A stretch of DNA of 64,000 nucleotides from an uncultured Flavobacteriaceae bacterium (GCA_947500435.1 CANMRV010000001.1:496001-560000), one strand, 5' to 3'; shown: positions 1 through 8,582, counted from the stretch's first letter. The notes: generated by a model from the letters alone, not told the origin. A program made the numbers and translations.

Positions 1-255
1 GGAAGTTTCTTCAATGAGTTCTAAAGTGTTTGATTCGGTCAAGCCTTGGTAAATTGTTTTGGCGATATCACCTTGGTCTTGATCCACCCAAAGCACTGGA
101 ATTTTAGTTTCTTTAAGTGTTTTGAAAGTTCCGTCTTGAATAATTGTTATGGTAATAACCAATAAAAGCGGCATCAAGAACAAAACGGCCAATCCACCTA
201 AGTCCCGTGTGAGCAGTAAAAACTCTTTATATGTTGAAGCCCAAAGTTTATGCAT
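1..255 (-). CDS. ABC-2 type transporter permease, N-terminal part (cut by window edge)
   Basis: Only the first 85 codons are present; the gene continues past position 1. The start ATG (255-253) overlaps the stop of the upstream ATPase by 8 bases, the usual sign of a coupled ATPase-permease pair. The protein begins MHKLWASTYKEFLLLTRD, followed by a hydrophobic segment at about residues 20-36 and then a soluble stretch. That matches the start of ABC-2 membrane proteins, which have one N-terminal helix and a large external loop. With the neighbouring ATPase it would form an inner-membrane exporter. Lying at the end of a flexirubin operon, it may move pigment or a precursor, but that is inference. 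Confidence 0.8.
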   Translation of the reverse strand, partial: MHKLWASTYKEFLLLTRDLGGLAVLFLMPLLLVITITIIQDGTFKTLKETKIPVLWVDQDQGDIAKTIYQGLTESNTLELIEETS

Positions 256-991
256 GGTCGCGAAGGGCTTTTCCGGTGATGGCTAAAAATACGTCTTCCA
301 GATTTCTAGCATCTTCAAAGGATGAAACCAAATCTTTGGGTTTTCCTTTGGTAATGATTTTTCCGTTGTCAATGATAGCAACCCTGGAGCAAAAATCTTC
401 TGCTTCATTCAAATGGTGGGAGGTATAAATCATAGTTGTACCCGCTGCATTCAGTTGTTTCAAATGTTCAATGATCACATTTTTCGACTGTACATCAACA
501 CCCACAGTAGGTTCGTCCAAGAACAAAACTTTGGGTTCATGAAGAATACTTGCGATAAGATTGATACGCCGTTTCATCCCTCCTGAAAATGTACTAATCT
601 TTTTATTTGCGAAATTGGATAAGCCCAGGGTTTCAAGAAGTTCGTGAATCTTTTCCTTTAAAGCTTTTCCTTTAAGGTTATATGTGCTTCCAAAATAGGA
701 GAGGTTTTCAAAAGCTGTTAAAGAGGGGTAGAGTGCATATTCCTGTGGAACGATTCCGATTAGTTGTTTGAGTTCCTTTTTGTTTTCTTGATAAGTGAGT
801 CCATTAATCGAGAAGGAGCCTGAGGTAGGTTTTATCAATGAACTGAGCATCGAAATCAAAGTGGTCTTACCAGCTCCGTTAGGACCTAATAATCCAAAAA
901 TCTCTTTTTCATCAATGTTCAAATCCAACTCAGATACCGAAAAGCCTTCGGCGCCTTTGTACTTTTTTGAAAGTTGATTGATTTGAATCAT
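248..991 (-). CDS. ABC transporter ATP-binding protein (DrrA/CcmA type)
   Basis: A 247-residue cytoplasmic ATPase of normal length for a single-domain ABC subunit. Walker A GPNGAGKTT is at residues 36-44, the signature FSGGMKRR at about 140, Walker B VLFLDEP at about 157, and a switch histidine lies in TSHHLNEAE. This ABC-2-linked type usually powers export of drugs, lipids or polysaccharides. The downstream permease overlaps it by 8 bases. It follows the flexirubin biosynthetic genes on the same strand after a 37-base gap that carries a small palindromic repeat, so it is probably part of that transcription unit. Confidence 0.93.
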   Translation of the reverse strand: MIQINQLSKKYKGAEGFSVSELDLNIDEKEIFGLLGPNGAGKTTLISMLSSLIKPTSGSFSINGLTYQENKKELKQLIGIVPQEYALYPSLTAFENLSYFGSTYNLKGKALKEKIHELLETLGLSNFANKKISTFSGGMKRRINLIASILHEPKVLFLDEPTVGVDVQSKNVIIEHLKQLNAAGTTMIYTSHHLNEAEDFCSRVAIIDNGKIITKGKPKDLVSSFEDARNLEDVFLAITGKALRDHA

Positions 992-1005
992 TTGTACCCT
1001 CTGAA

Positions 1006-1019
1006 TCCCCTAGAGGGGA
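1006..1019. repeat. Small palindromic intergenic repeat (TCCCCT-AG-AGGGGA)
   Basis: A perfect inverted repeat, TCCCCT then AG then AGGGGA, lies in the 37-base gap between the BtrH-like gene and the ABC ATPase gene. CCCTCT just before it can also pair with the AGAGGG of the right arm. G/C-rich palindromes of this type are common dispersed intergenic elements in flavobacteria (from general knowledge; no copy search was possible). It could also act as a weak RNA hairpin within the operon. Confidence 0.5.
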
Positions 1020-1028
1020 CTTTTGTTT

Positions 1029-2024
1029 TTAAACTGCCTTTTTTAACCTCTTAAAAAAGCTTTCTTCTAAGTCCGCAATTGCTTCCAGTTGATCTGCAAT
1101 TTTATTATAGCCATCGGTTTGCGAACTTCTGTTTTTGTATATCCTAGAAGCATCGACCGCAAAATCACGCCATAGATCTCCGATATCTGTCATCTCTTTG
1201 GAGAGTTCGGAAAGCTGTTTGTTATTCAGAATTTTACTAGCTTCCTGAAGGAATGCAGCGTATATGTATCTAAAACCTCCTCCACCAGTGCCAATCTCTT
1301 CCTGCATACGGACAATCTGTCCCAAATAGTGATTGGTTCTTTTGGTTCCGACTTTCTCCGGCCATTTTCTAATGTTTTTAACCACCCACCTTATTGCTTT
1401 AACGCCGACAATGGGAACCGGTGCCGTCATATCACGACAAGTCTGTTTGATTCCTTTTACGATAGCCTTTTCTAAATCTAGCTTTTCCGGAAAAGCAATA
1501 GGGTAATACATATGTCCTTTAGGAGCCATTGTACCTTTGGCGAAGCGAACTTTTTCCAATTCTTTTTCTGAGAGGGAGGTTACATGTTCAATAACGGGGT
1601 CGCTAATCAAATAACGGTCATTTTCTTTGCCATAGACAACCATATTATGAGCATTGAAATGAAAGCGATATTCATCAGGAAAATAAACCAAATTGTAAAC
1701 ACCAACCTGCAAACCTACAGGGTTGTTATTTTTAAGGTTTTCATCTAATCTTGCCTTGGCTGCTTTTGGGTCTTTAAATTTTTCTCGTTTTATTTTAACA
1801 CCAACTCGCTTAGCAAAACGTTTGAAAATAAGTCCGGGAAGTATTCGGTAGGTAAAGACGGGTGCGTGGTCTACCTTTAAAAATGGCAAGTAACTGAAGA
1901 GCAGTCCAGAACCAATACCAAAAACCATTGGTTCGCTTACTTCAAATCCGTTATGGCGCATAAGGTTAGATACCACCCCATTTTCACAATGGGCGGATTG
2001 GTTGTGTTTAAAGTCTATCTGCAT
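1029..2024 (-). CDS. BtrH-like acyltransferase (BtrH N-terminal and DUF4872 type)
   Basis: 331 residues with the layout of BtrH-family proteins. A papain/C39-like N-terminal domain carries the conserved HCENG (His12-Cys13) and the glycine-rich SEPMVFGIGSGL segment at about residues 30-41. In butirosin biosynthesis BtrH moves an acyl chain from an acyl carrier protein onto an amine. Flexirubins are esters of an ACP-bound aryl polyene acid with a dialkylresorcinol, so this protein is a reasonable candidate for ester formation; that is inference. Its start lies 3 bases past the stop of the upstream small gene. The C-terminal half is alpha-helical in appearance and has no signal peptide. Confidence 0.75.
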   Translation of the reverse strand: MQIDFKHNQSAHCENGVVSNLMRHNGFEVSEPMVFGIGSGLLFSYLPFLKVDHAPVFTYRILPGLIFKRFAKRVGVKIKREKFKDPKAAKARLDENLKNNNPVGLQVGVYNLVYFPDEYRFHFNAHNMVVYGKENDRYLISDPVIEHVTSLSEKELEKVRFAKGTMAPKGHMYYPIAFPEKLDLEKAIVKGIKQTCRDMTAPVPIVGVKAIRWVVKNIRKWPEKVGTKRTNHYLGQIVRMQEEIGTGGGGFRYIYAAFLQEASKILNNKQLSELSKEMTDIGDLWRDFAVDASRIYKNRSSQTDGYNKIADQLEAIADLEESFFKRLKKAV

Positions 2025-2027
2025 GTG

Positions 2028-2429
2028 TTAGGCCTTGATGTTTTTTAGTTGTTCTACGCTAATCTCAAAAACATCAGCATATTTTTGTAGTTTTTTTGAA
2101 TTCAATCTTTGAAATACGGAAGGTTTGAAATGCCTTTTGACTTGCCATTGCCAAAACCCTACATAGCTGGCTAAAATCGGAACATCCATTTTATTCAATT
2201 CCATGTAGTATTCAATGGGACTAGTTTCGTTGTTAAGAACTTTTCTTTTGGCATCTTCGGCTCTTTCTTTAATCTGCTCCAAAGCGTTATTTAAAGCTAT
2301 AGTCTTGGGGTCCCAACCTGTACTAACTTCCGTCGTGTACTCACCATTTTCATCTAGGGCATAATACATTTCGCGTATGTTCGCAGTTTCGAGTTTGCTT
2401 TCATCTTGTGGTACGTCCTCTTTTTTCAA
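2028..2429 (-). CDS. Conserved small protein of flexirubin clusters, function unknown
   Basis: 133 residues, soluble, charged, with no signal peptide or membrane segment. The frame opens with TTG (MKKEDVPQDESK if translated as Met). I prefer this start because the N-terminal motif resembles that of homologues I recall in other flavobacterial flexirubin loci; the next in-frame ATG, at residue 21, would remove it. The last 35 residues (from about KPSVFQRL to EQLKNIKA) look like an HTH-type three-helix segment, so DNA or protein binding is possible. It sits between the hotdog genes and the BtrH-like gene in the same operon. No function is assigned. Confidence 0.7.
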   Translation of the reverse strand: MKKEDVPQDESKLETANIREMYYALDENGEYTTEVSTGWDPKTIALNNALEQIKERAEDAKRKVLNNETSPIEYYMELNKMDVPILASYVGFWQWQVKRHFKPSVFQRLNSKKLQKYADVFEISVEQLKNIKA

Positions 2430-2473
2430 CGGTCTTGGGTTTTGAATTTTTGGAATACATCCGAAGGATATAC

Positions 2474-2932
2474 TTAAACTTCATGAATTAAGAAGTTCAT
2501 CGTACAATTTACGACTAAATCGTCATTTCTAAAAGAGGAGGCTTCGATTGTGCAAATGCTCATTTCACCGGTGTCATACCTAGAAACAAGGGAAGCTTTT
2601 GTGACAAGGGTGTCTCCGATTTTTGGTAATAGGGATACTTCGGCTTTTTTTATGGCGCTGATATAGCCTACAACTTTATTTCCTTTGCCTTCATGATCGT
2701 CGTCGTCGAAAAAGTCTTGTCCTGTTATTGCAGAACAGGCTTGAGCTGCATTTTCTATAAGTCCAGCTTCCGAAAAAAATCCGTTTTTATCTGTAAAAAT
2801 AGATGTTTCTTTAATCTCAAAATGTGTTTCTACTGATTCACCATCAAGATATGGCACCTTGCATTCCATCAGCATCGGAGTTCGATGTGGTAGAAATTTT
2901 TCTATTTTGACATTATACCGAGGTTTACGCAT
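2474..2932 (-). CDS. Hotdog-fold protein, ApeP/FabZ-like (3-hydroxyacyl-ACP dehydratase family)
   Basis: 152 residues with the hotdog pattern LPHRTPMLM near residue 15 and GFFSEAGLIENAAQ near residue 55. The Glu of LIENAAQ aligns with the FabZ catalytic Glu, but the GHFP histidine of classical FabZ is replaced (GFFS) and the loop is short, as in ApeP-type subunits of aryl polyene clusters. It presumably takes part in dehydration of ACP-bound 3-hydroxyacyl chains during polyene elongation, perhaps as half of a heterodimer. It overlaps the end of the next hotdog gene by 8 bases, which suggests coupled translation and a shared complex. Confidence 0.82.
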   Translation of the reverse strand: MRKPRYNVKIEKFLPHRTPMLMECKVPYLDGESVETHFEIKETSIFTDKNGFFSEAGLIENAAQACSAITGQDFFDDDDHEGKGNKVVGYISAIKKAEVSLLPKIGDTLVTKASLVSRYDTGEMSICTIEASSFRNDDLVVNCTMNFLIHEV

Positions 2933-3371
2933 TTTCAGGAGCTAGAGCTGTTTTCATTTCACTTTGAGCAATTATTTTCCCCTCGCATTCAACTTTGGCT
3001 TCGACCAAAGTTACACCCATAATGTCATGAATGATTTCAACAGTAGTGGTCAGTTCTTTTGAAATACCCGGTAATTCAAAAACTTCAGCTTTTTTGATTG
3101 CACCGATATATCCAGTTGGTGCTGGTTTCTGCGCTAAAAAATATTTGTATCCGGTATGAAGCGCGATGGTCTGAGCCATATTTTCGATGAGTCCCGGTTC
3201 GGAAAAATTACCATTATTGGTCAAAATGTTTTCCTCGGTAATGGTAAGGCTTGAAACTATTTTTTTATTAGAGTAGAAACATAATTTGTCAACCATAACA
3301 AATGGTTTCTTCTGTGGAATCAAGGTAAGTAGAAAATCGTAATCAGTAATTTCGTTTTCTAGTAGGTTCAT
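2925..3371 (-). CDS. Second hotdog-fold protein, ApeP-like
   Basis: 148 residues, a distant paralogue of the adjacent hotdog protein. It has LIPQKKPFVMVDKL near residue 18 and GNFSEPGLIENMAQ near residue 58. As in its neighbour, the GHFP histidine position is not histidine (GNFS), while the Glu of LIENMAQ is kept. In aryl polyene systems ApeI and ApeP form a heterodimeric dehydratase; two adjacent, overlapping hotdog genes fit a heteromeric complex. An ApeI-like partner with GHFP was not seen in the window and may lie beyond the left edge. The gene starts 3 bases after the stop of darB. Confidence 0.8.
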   Translation of the reverse strand: MNLLENEITDYDFLLTLIPQKKPFVMVDKLCFYSNKKIVSSLTITEENILTNNGNFSEPGLIENMAQTIALHTGYKYFLAQKPAPTGYIGAIKKAEVFELPGISKELTTTVEIIHDIMGVTLVEAKVECEGKIIAQSEMKTALAPENA

Positions 3372-3373
3372 TT

Positions 3374-4507
3374 TTAACAGACTGTTAAATAGGCATAGGT
3401 ATATGCAAATCGAGCACTCTCCGGAACATGTAGTAAAATTTTGTCACCTTTTTTAAGTTTTCCAGAATCCTTTAATTCCTCAAGCATTAGATAAATAGAA
3501 GCTGCACCAACATTTCCAACATTTTCTAAGTTCAAGAACCACTTTTCCCATGACATTTCAATCCCCTGCAGTTTCAATTCCTCGTAAAGTCTTTCCTTAA
3601 AATAATATGAAGAAATATGCGGAAGATAATAATCAACATCATTAGGGTCGATATTATTCTTTGCACAAGCATGCTTGAGGCTGTCGACACCTTTCACCAA
3701 GATATTATCTCCAAGAAGTCTAGTGTCTTGTTTCATGGCAAATAGTGCTTTTTCTCCCCATACGTCAGCAGGATATTCACTCCATGCTCTTAAATTTCCG
3801 TCTTCTAATTTCTCTCCACCCGCATACATGCAAGTCTCCATTTCAAAGGCATATGAGTAGCCTTCCATCCATTCTATTTTAAAAGAATTTTCGCCTATTG
3901 GCTCACTCTCGAGTAGCATAGCTCCCGCACCATCAGATAGCATCCAACGTAAAAATTCTTTATTGAAACCAAGAATAGGGTTTTCTTCCAAAGTTTTCAG
4001 ATGAGCAACTTCGTTTTCAAACACGTCAGATCGCATCCAAGAAGAGGTTCTCTCAGAGCCAGCACATACAGCATTGTTGACTTGTCCTGTTTTAACCGAC
4101 ATGTATCCATATTTCAAGGCGTTCATACCTGAACAACATGCTCCTGATGGAGAGTTGATTTCTAGGTTTCCATTCTTTAGAAAACCATGTACCATGGCGG
4201 TATGTGAAGGAAGAATTTGATCCGGACTAGAAGTTCCACAGGATAACAATTCAATATCATCTTTAGAGAAATTAGAATCGCATAATTCCTCAATAGCAGC
4301 AGCAGTAAGTTGCGCATTATTGTGTGTTACATTTCCATTTGCATCAATGGCATAGTAACGCTGTTTGATGCGGTTATTGCGAAGTACAATTCGCCTTGCT
4401 TTAGACGCTTTGCCAGCTATAATGCCCAGCTTCTCCTCCATATGATCATTATCTATGGGGTCGTTGGGTAAAAATTTGGCTATTCTGGTTATGTAAACGT
4501 CTTTCAT
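3374..4507 (-). CDS. darB: 3-oxoacyl-ACP synthase III family, DarB-like (dialkylresorcinol biosynthesis)
   Basis: 377 residues, a KAS III-fold condensing enzyme. The triad is visible: Cys125 in GACCSGMNAL, His297 in LPHISSYY, Asn332 in ENVGNVGAAS. DarB condenses a 3-oxoacyl-ACP with an unsaturated or polyene-type acyl partner, and DarA then forms the aromatic dialkylresorcinol ring. Assignment to DarB, not FabH, rests on length, the divergent N-terminus and the immediate neighbour darA, 5 bases upstream. In flexirubins the dialkylresorcinol is the alcohol half of the ester. The first of two adjacent cysteines (Cys124) is unusual but probably not catalytic. Confidence 0.87.
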   Translation of the reverse strand: MKDVYITRIAKFLPNDPIDNDHMEEKLGIIAGKASKARRIVLRNNRIKQRYYAIDANGNVTHNNAQLTAAAIEELCDSNFSKDDIELLSCGTSSPDQILPSHTAMVHGFLKNGNLEINSPSGACCSGMNALKYGYMSVKTGQVNNAVCAGSERTSSWMRSDVFENEVAHLKTLEENPILGFNKEFLRWMLSDGAGAMLLESEPIGENSFKIEWMEGYSYAFEMETCMYAGGEKLEDGNLRAWSEYPADVWGEKALFAMKQDTRLLGDNILVKGVDSLKHACAKNNIDPNDVDYYLPHISSYYFKERLYEELKLQGIEMSWEKWFLNLENVGNVGAASIYLMLEELKDSGKLKKGDKILLHVPESARFAYTYAYLTVC

Positions 4508-4512
4508 TAACT

Positions 4513-5433
4513 CTACTTTAAATAAACAGAGGAATAATATTTCCGCTCCTTATTTCTTTTTTGGTACGTGGGCAAATAAGTCAGCAAAAATACAACAAAA
4601 ACTATAGGTGCTATGACCCAGATTGCAAATTTCAAATAAAATTTAAACAATCCAATCCATTTCAAACGTTTTGGATTGTTAGGCCCACCTTTTTTCAAAA
4701 GAAAATTAGCCCATTTTCCGAATAAAACATTTCCCCTTGCGTCGGTCATTACCAAATATGGATTCACTTTTACCGCATCTAAGGCTAACAAATTGTCTTG
4801 GAGTGTTTCGAAATTAGTAGCTAATAAAGCTTTCCGAATTGGACTTCCAAATTTGGAGGCACCATTAATTTCTTTATCTGAAACTCCCGGCTTTGGAAAA
4901 ATACCCCACATACGTTCTTTTTTTCCGGAGAACATCCAATGTTCAATAGTGATTACGCTGACATGATTTACATGACGATCAACTAAGGCAATATGACCTA
5001 CATGTTCGGCTTGGTTTTCTGCTAAAAGACGTTTCACCTTTTCTTGCGCTTGAATCCACATATTTCTGCAGGCAACAACAGTTACAACAGGTGTGTTCTT
5101 CAATAATTTCTTTCCGACTTCTGATTTTAGGAAAGCATTAATTGGAGGGGAAGGCGTTAGAAACCAAACTTGATAGCCAAGTAGTATCAAGTCGTATTTT
5201 TTATTGAGAATTTCTTCTTTTGGAGGGTCTATTTTAGAGGGGATTTGTAGAAAAGATTCTGGAAAAGCATCATAAAAACGATCCTTAGTCCAGGGAAATG
5301 GAAATGGTTCTTCTAATGTTATTCGATAATAGGATATATTGACATTATCTCCTTTTATCGTAGATGTAATATTTTCAAGTATATCAAATAACTGTCCCGA
5401 TTGTGTATAGTATACGACTAAGATTTCCTTCAT
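4513..5433 (-). CDS. darA: DarA, dialkylresorcinol condensing enzyme
   Basis: 306 residues. The N-terminal 200 residues look flavodoxin-like, opening with VVYYTQSGQLFDIL, then LILLGYQVWFLTPSPP and the VVTVVACRNMW strand. A C-terminal hydrophobic helix (around VIAPIVFVVFLLTYLP) may anchor it to the inner membrane. DarA-type proteins work with DarB to cyclise and aromatise the condensed chains into 2,5-dialkylresorcinol. The gene overlaps the end of the acyltransferase gene by 4 bases and is followed by darB after 5 bases. The pair is diagnostic for dialkylresorcinol or flexirubin pathways. Confidence 0.87.
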   Translation of the reverse strand: MKEILVVYYTQSGQLFDILENITSTIKGDNVNISYYRITLEEPFPFPWTKDRFYDAFPESFLQIPSKIDPPKEEILNKKYDLILLGYQVWFLTPSPPINAFLKSEVGKKLLKNTPVVTVVACRNMWIQAQEKVKRLLAENQAEHVGHIALVDRHVNHVSVITIEHWMFSGKKERMWGIFPKPGVSDKEINGASKFGSPIRKALLATNFETLQDNLLALDAVKVNPYLVMTDARGNVLFGKWANFLLKKGGPNNPKRLKWIGLFKFYLKFAIWVIAPIVFVVFLLTYLPTYQKRNKERKYYSSVYLK

Positions 5434-6317
5434 GAGTTCTTTCTATCTTTCCAAAAATCGTAATAATTGAACCATTGCAAAGGATATTTCTCTAAAATCC
5501 ATTCCATACTTTGGGTATATTCTTTTAAAAGCCCCTGTGCGTCACGAGCTTTAAACTCCGCTGTTCTAGCGTAAAGGTCATAATGACGTTTCTCTCCCTT
5601 CATAAAATACACAAACAAAACAGGCATATTCAGTCGGGACGCGAGTAAGTATGGCCCCATTGGGAAACTAGCTTCCTTGCCTAAAAAAGTTTCGTTTAAA
5701 ACTTTGCCTCCTGGCATATACCGGTCACCCGTAAAAACAACTAATCCACCTTCATCAATAGCCTTGTGTATCTCAAAGATATGCGACATATCGTCTTTTA
5801 CCACTATAAATTTCAGATGTGATTTCACTGAAATTTGTTCCATATATTCTTGAATATTTTCATGCTCCGCCATGGTCGTAACCATGCTTATTTTGGAGAT
5901 AGAATAGCGGTCTTCCAAAAAATAATGTGATATCTCAAAATTACCAACATGACCGCTTATTAAAATCCCACCTTGATTTTTCTGAAGTAAATTGTCTATG
6001 TGTTCAATGCCATCATGGGTGTAGGTAAACTTATGGCGAAGTCCGGTGGAAATTGCAACCTTGTCAGTCAATGTTTTACCAAAGGTGTAGTAACTCTTGT
6101 AGATGCTTACTAAACTTTTTCCTATGGAATAATTATGTCTTTTTCTAAAGTAGTTATACGTGTCTTTATTGCTTCTCGGAGAAAATAATACGTAATAGAA
6201 AATTACTAGGTGAAGTATAACGTAAGCTGAACCAATACCAAAGTTACGAAGGAAGAAAATATATATTCTATACCCTAAAAGGGTGCCTCGCGATTTGCCT
6301 TCCCATTCCGTTGCCAT
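5430..6317 (-). CDS. Lysophospholipid acyltransferase family protein (LpxL/HtrB-like)
   Basis: 295 residues with one N-terminal hydrophobic segment (about residues 31-50, VILHLVIFYYVLF), typical of LpxL/HtrB-like enzymes of the inner membrane. The motif SGHVGNFE near residue 122 supplies the HX4E catalytic pair, and GDRYMPGG is a second conserved block. Such enzymes transfer acyl groups from ACP to a hydroxyl acceptor. In aryl polyene and flexirubin clusters a member of this family is regularly present and may attach the polyene to a lipid or resorcinol. It lies 24 bases after the ACP gene, and its stop overlaps the darA start. Confidence 0.87.
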   Translation of the reverse strand: MATEWEGKSRGTLLGYRIYIFFLRNFGIGSAYVILHLVIFYYVLFSPRSNKDTYNYFRKRHNYSIGKSLVSIYKSYYTFGKTLTDKVAISTGLRHKFTYTHDGIEHIDNLLQKNQGGILISGHVGNFEISHYFLEDRYSISKISMVTTMAEHENIQEYMEQISVKSHLKFIVVKDDMSHIFEIHKAIDEGGLVVFTGDRYMPGGKVLNETFLGKEASFPMGPYLLASRLNMPVLFVYFMKGEKRHYDLYARTAEFKARDAQGLLKEYTQSMEWILEKYPLQWFNYYDFWKDRKNS

Positions 6318-6341
6318 TTCTCGGGTTTTCTTGAAAATAGG

Positions 6342-6584
6342 TTAGCCTACTTTTCTTTCAATCAAATCGTAAAAATTTTGAAGTGTAAGGACGTTTACAA
6401 AATCCTCGCCAACTAATTTTACACCAAAATTACTTTCGACAGCTACAACCAAATCGACAAAATCTAAACTATCAAGACCAAGTGTGTCCTTAAGATTTGC
6501 ATCAGGGGAGATGTCATCTTCCTCAACTTCGAATTCATCGATGAGGAAAGCGTCAATTTTTTCTATTATAACTTCTTTGTTCAT
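6342..6584 (-). CDS. Acyl carrier protein
   Basis: 80 residues, acidic, with the phosphopantetheine attachment site LGLDSLDFVDL (Ser around residue 39). This is a dedicated ACP carrying the growing aryl polyene chain. It is nested between the ketosynthase gene (2 bases upstream) and the LpxL-like acyltransferase gene, so all three are presumably cotranslated. Housekeeping AcpP is normally next to fabF/fabD, which is not the arrangement here. Confidence 0.95.
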   Translation of the reverse strand: MNKEVIIEKIDAFLIDEFEVEEDDISPDANLKDTLGLDSLDFVDLVVAVESNFGVKLVGEDFVNVLTLQNFYDLIERKVG

Positions 6585-6586
6585 AG

Positions 6587-7807
6587 CTAAAGAACACTTT
6601 TAATAATTAGGGCAGAATTGGTGCCACCAAATCCAAAAGAATTGGACAAAAATACATCAATTTTTTTATTTAAGGTTTTCTTAACAAGGTTTAATTTTTG
6701 AGAATCCTCGTCAGGGTTTTCAAGGTTAATATTTGGAGCAACGAAGGAATTTTGCATCATTAACATGGAGTAAACGACCTCACTGGCCCCCGCCATCCAA
6801 CACTCATGACCTGTCATCGATTTGGTCGAGCTCACCGGCGGATTTGATTCACCAAAAACCTCAAAAATGGCCTTTGCCTCATTGCCATCACCAACTGGGG
6901 TAGAAGTAGCATGTGCATTTACATAATCAATTGCTGAGGCTTTTATCTCAGCTTGTTCCAAAGCTTTTCGCATCGCCCGAGACGGACCGTCAACGTTAGG
7001 CGTGGAAATATGATCGCCGTTTGATGAAAATCCATACCCGATAATTTCCCCTAGAATAGGTGCGCCTCGCTTTACTGCTGATTCGTAGCTTTCTAGTATC
7101 ACAGTGGCCGCTCCTCCGCTTGGTACCAATCCATTTCTTTTTGTGTCAAAAGGCCTTGATACTTTACTTGCATCGTCGCCGCCTGTTGCAAAAACACCGA
7201 GACCATCGAAAGAGGACATTGCCACTACATTGATTTCTTGAGCACCACCAGCAATAATGCAATCTTGCAGCCCACTTTTAATTAAATGATATGCAGTGCC
7301 GATTGAATGCGAACCACTGGCACATGCAGCACTAATGGTAAAATTTATGCCTCTCAATTTGAAAATTGTGGAAAGGTTCATCGTAACTGTTGAATTCATT
7401 GCTTTAAAAACGGCACCTGAACCAACAAGAGTAGTATCACCTTTTTCCTTGATTTTATTAACCGAGTCTACAGTTGATTTTGCGGTACTATCATTGCCAT
7501 AAATAATACCTACTTCATTTTTATCTAAAAAGACTTGATCGATTTTGGCATTTTCAAGTGCTTCTCGAGTTGCGGTGTAAGCATAAGCCGCTTCTTCACC
7601 TAAGCTAAGACGCTGTCTTCTTGAAAGATAGGGCTTTAAGTCAGGTTCTTCGACCATGCCTGTATAAGCAGAACGGTACCCGAAGTCAACACGATCTTGG
7701 TCGAATATGATTCCAGATTTACCTTGGTATAATGAATCTTTTACCTCGTCTAGGTTTTTACCTATACAAGAATATATACCCATACCTGTTATAACGACTC
7801 TTTTCAT
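6587..7807 (-). CDS. Beta-ketoacyl-ACP synthase (KAS I/II type), polyene elongation
   Basis: 406 residues, full length for a FabF-like ketosynthase. Cys162 in SAACASGSHS, His299 in NAHATSTPVGD, Lys329 and His334 in STKSMTGHE give the complete catalytic set, so it should be active and not merely a chain-length factor. It would extend the p-coumaroyl starter with malonyl-ACP units. In aryl polyene systems the active ketosynthase pairs with an inactive chain-length factor; no such partner lies in this window, so it is probably past the left edge. A 22-base gap separates it from the reductase gene. Confidence 0.93.
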   Translation of the reverse strand: MKRVVITGMGIYSCIGKNLDEVKDSLYQGKSGIIFDQDRVDFGYRSAYTGMVEEPDLKPYLSRRQRLSLGEEAAYAYTATREALENAKIDQVFLDKNEVGIIYGNDSTAKSTVDSVNKIKEKGDTTLVGSGAVFKAMNSTVTMNLSTIFKLRGINFTISAACASGSHSIGTAYHLIKSGLQDCIIAGGAQEINVVAMSSFDGLGVFATGGDDASKVSRPFDTKRNGLVPSGGAATVILESYESAVKRGAPILGEIIGYGFSSNGDHISTPNVDGPSRAMRKALEQAEIKASAIDYVNAHATSTPVGDGNEAKAIFEVFGESNPPVSSTKSMTGHECWMAGASEVVYSMLMMQNSFVAPNINLENPDEDSQKLNLVKKTLNKKIDVFLSNSFGFGGTNSALIIKSVL

Positions 7808-7829
7808 TGCCCCTTCGTATCGTTAGATT

Positions 7830-8582
7830 TTAAGAATAAATACCGCCGTTGATGTTTATAGTTTCACCAGTTATGTAAGATGCCTTTTTTGAAATTAAAA
7901 AGGAAACCACATGTGCCACTTCCTCAGCTTCACCAAATCGATTGGCAGGAATCATTGCCTTGAGTTCCTTCTCATTGAGTTCGCTGGTCATGTCCGTTTT
8001 TATAAAACCTGGTGCAACGGCATTTACAGTAACGTTTCTTTTTGCAACTTCTTGTGCAAGTGCCTTAGTAGCTGCAATAACTGCACCTTTTGCAGCGGAA
8101 TAATTCGTTTGGCCAGGGGTTCCTTTCAATCCTGAAACGGAAACCATATTAACAATTCTCCCATATTTGTTCACCAATAATTTTTGGATTAGGTGATTGG
8201 TAACATTGAAAAAACCGTTAAGACTTGTATTGATAACTGAAGACCAATCTTCAGCTGGCATCCACATGAAAAGACCATCTTTAGTAATACCTGCGTTATT
8301 TACCAAGGCTTCGATAATTGCATCTGGGTTTGCCTTTTCCCAAGTCGTTAAGGCGGATTGTACCGCTTCGGCATCAACTACGTTAAATTGAATGATTTCT
8401 CCGGATGCACCAGCTTCCTCGACTTCTTTCAAGGTTTCGAGTGCAGCATCTTTGTTACTATTGTAATTTATAAGGATGTGGTAATCAGAATCTTTAGCTA
8501 GCTGGATGCAAACTGCCCTTCCAATACCTCGTGAACCACCAGTAATCAATGCGCACTTTTTCTTTTCCTTCTTTTCGGCCAT
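7830..8582 (-). CDS. 3-oxoacyl-ACP reductase, FabG-like short-chain dehydrogenase
   Basis: 250 residues, a classical SDR. The cofactor motif TGGSRGIG is at residues 14-21, NNAG at 95-98, and the catalytic Ser148, Tyr161 and Lys165 are in place (NYSAAKGA). C-terminal INGG is the usual FabG ending. It would reduce the 3-oxoacyl-ACP after each condensation on the polyene chain using NADPH. It sits directly before the ketosynthase-ACP genes in the flexirubin operon, so it is probably a pathway-specific paralogue of housekeeping FabG. Confidence 0.93.
   Translation of the reverse strand: MAEKKEKKKCALITGGSRGIGRAVCIQLAKDSDYHILINYNSNKDAALETLKEVEEAGASGEIIQFNVVDAEAVQSALTTWEKANPDAIIEALVNNAGITKDGLFMWMPAEDWSSVINTSLNGFFNVTNHLIQKLLVNKYGRIVNMVSVSGLKGTPGQTNYSAAKGAVIAATKALAQEVAKRNVTVNAVAPGFIKTDMTSELNEKELKAMIPANRFGEAEEVAHVVSFLISKKASYITGETININGGIYS

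Noticed and set aside
248..255. Frameshift between the ABC ATPase and permease
   Set aside because: The 8-base overlap (ATGCATAA) is a normal stop-start coupling; both frames are intact on either side.
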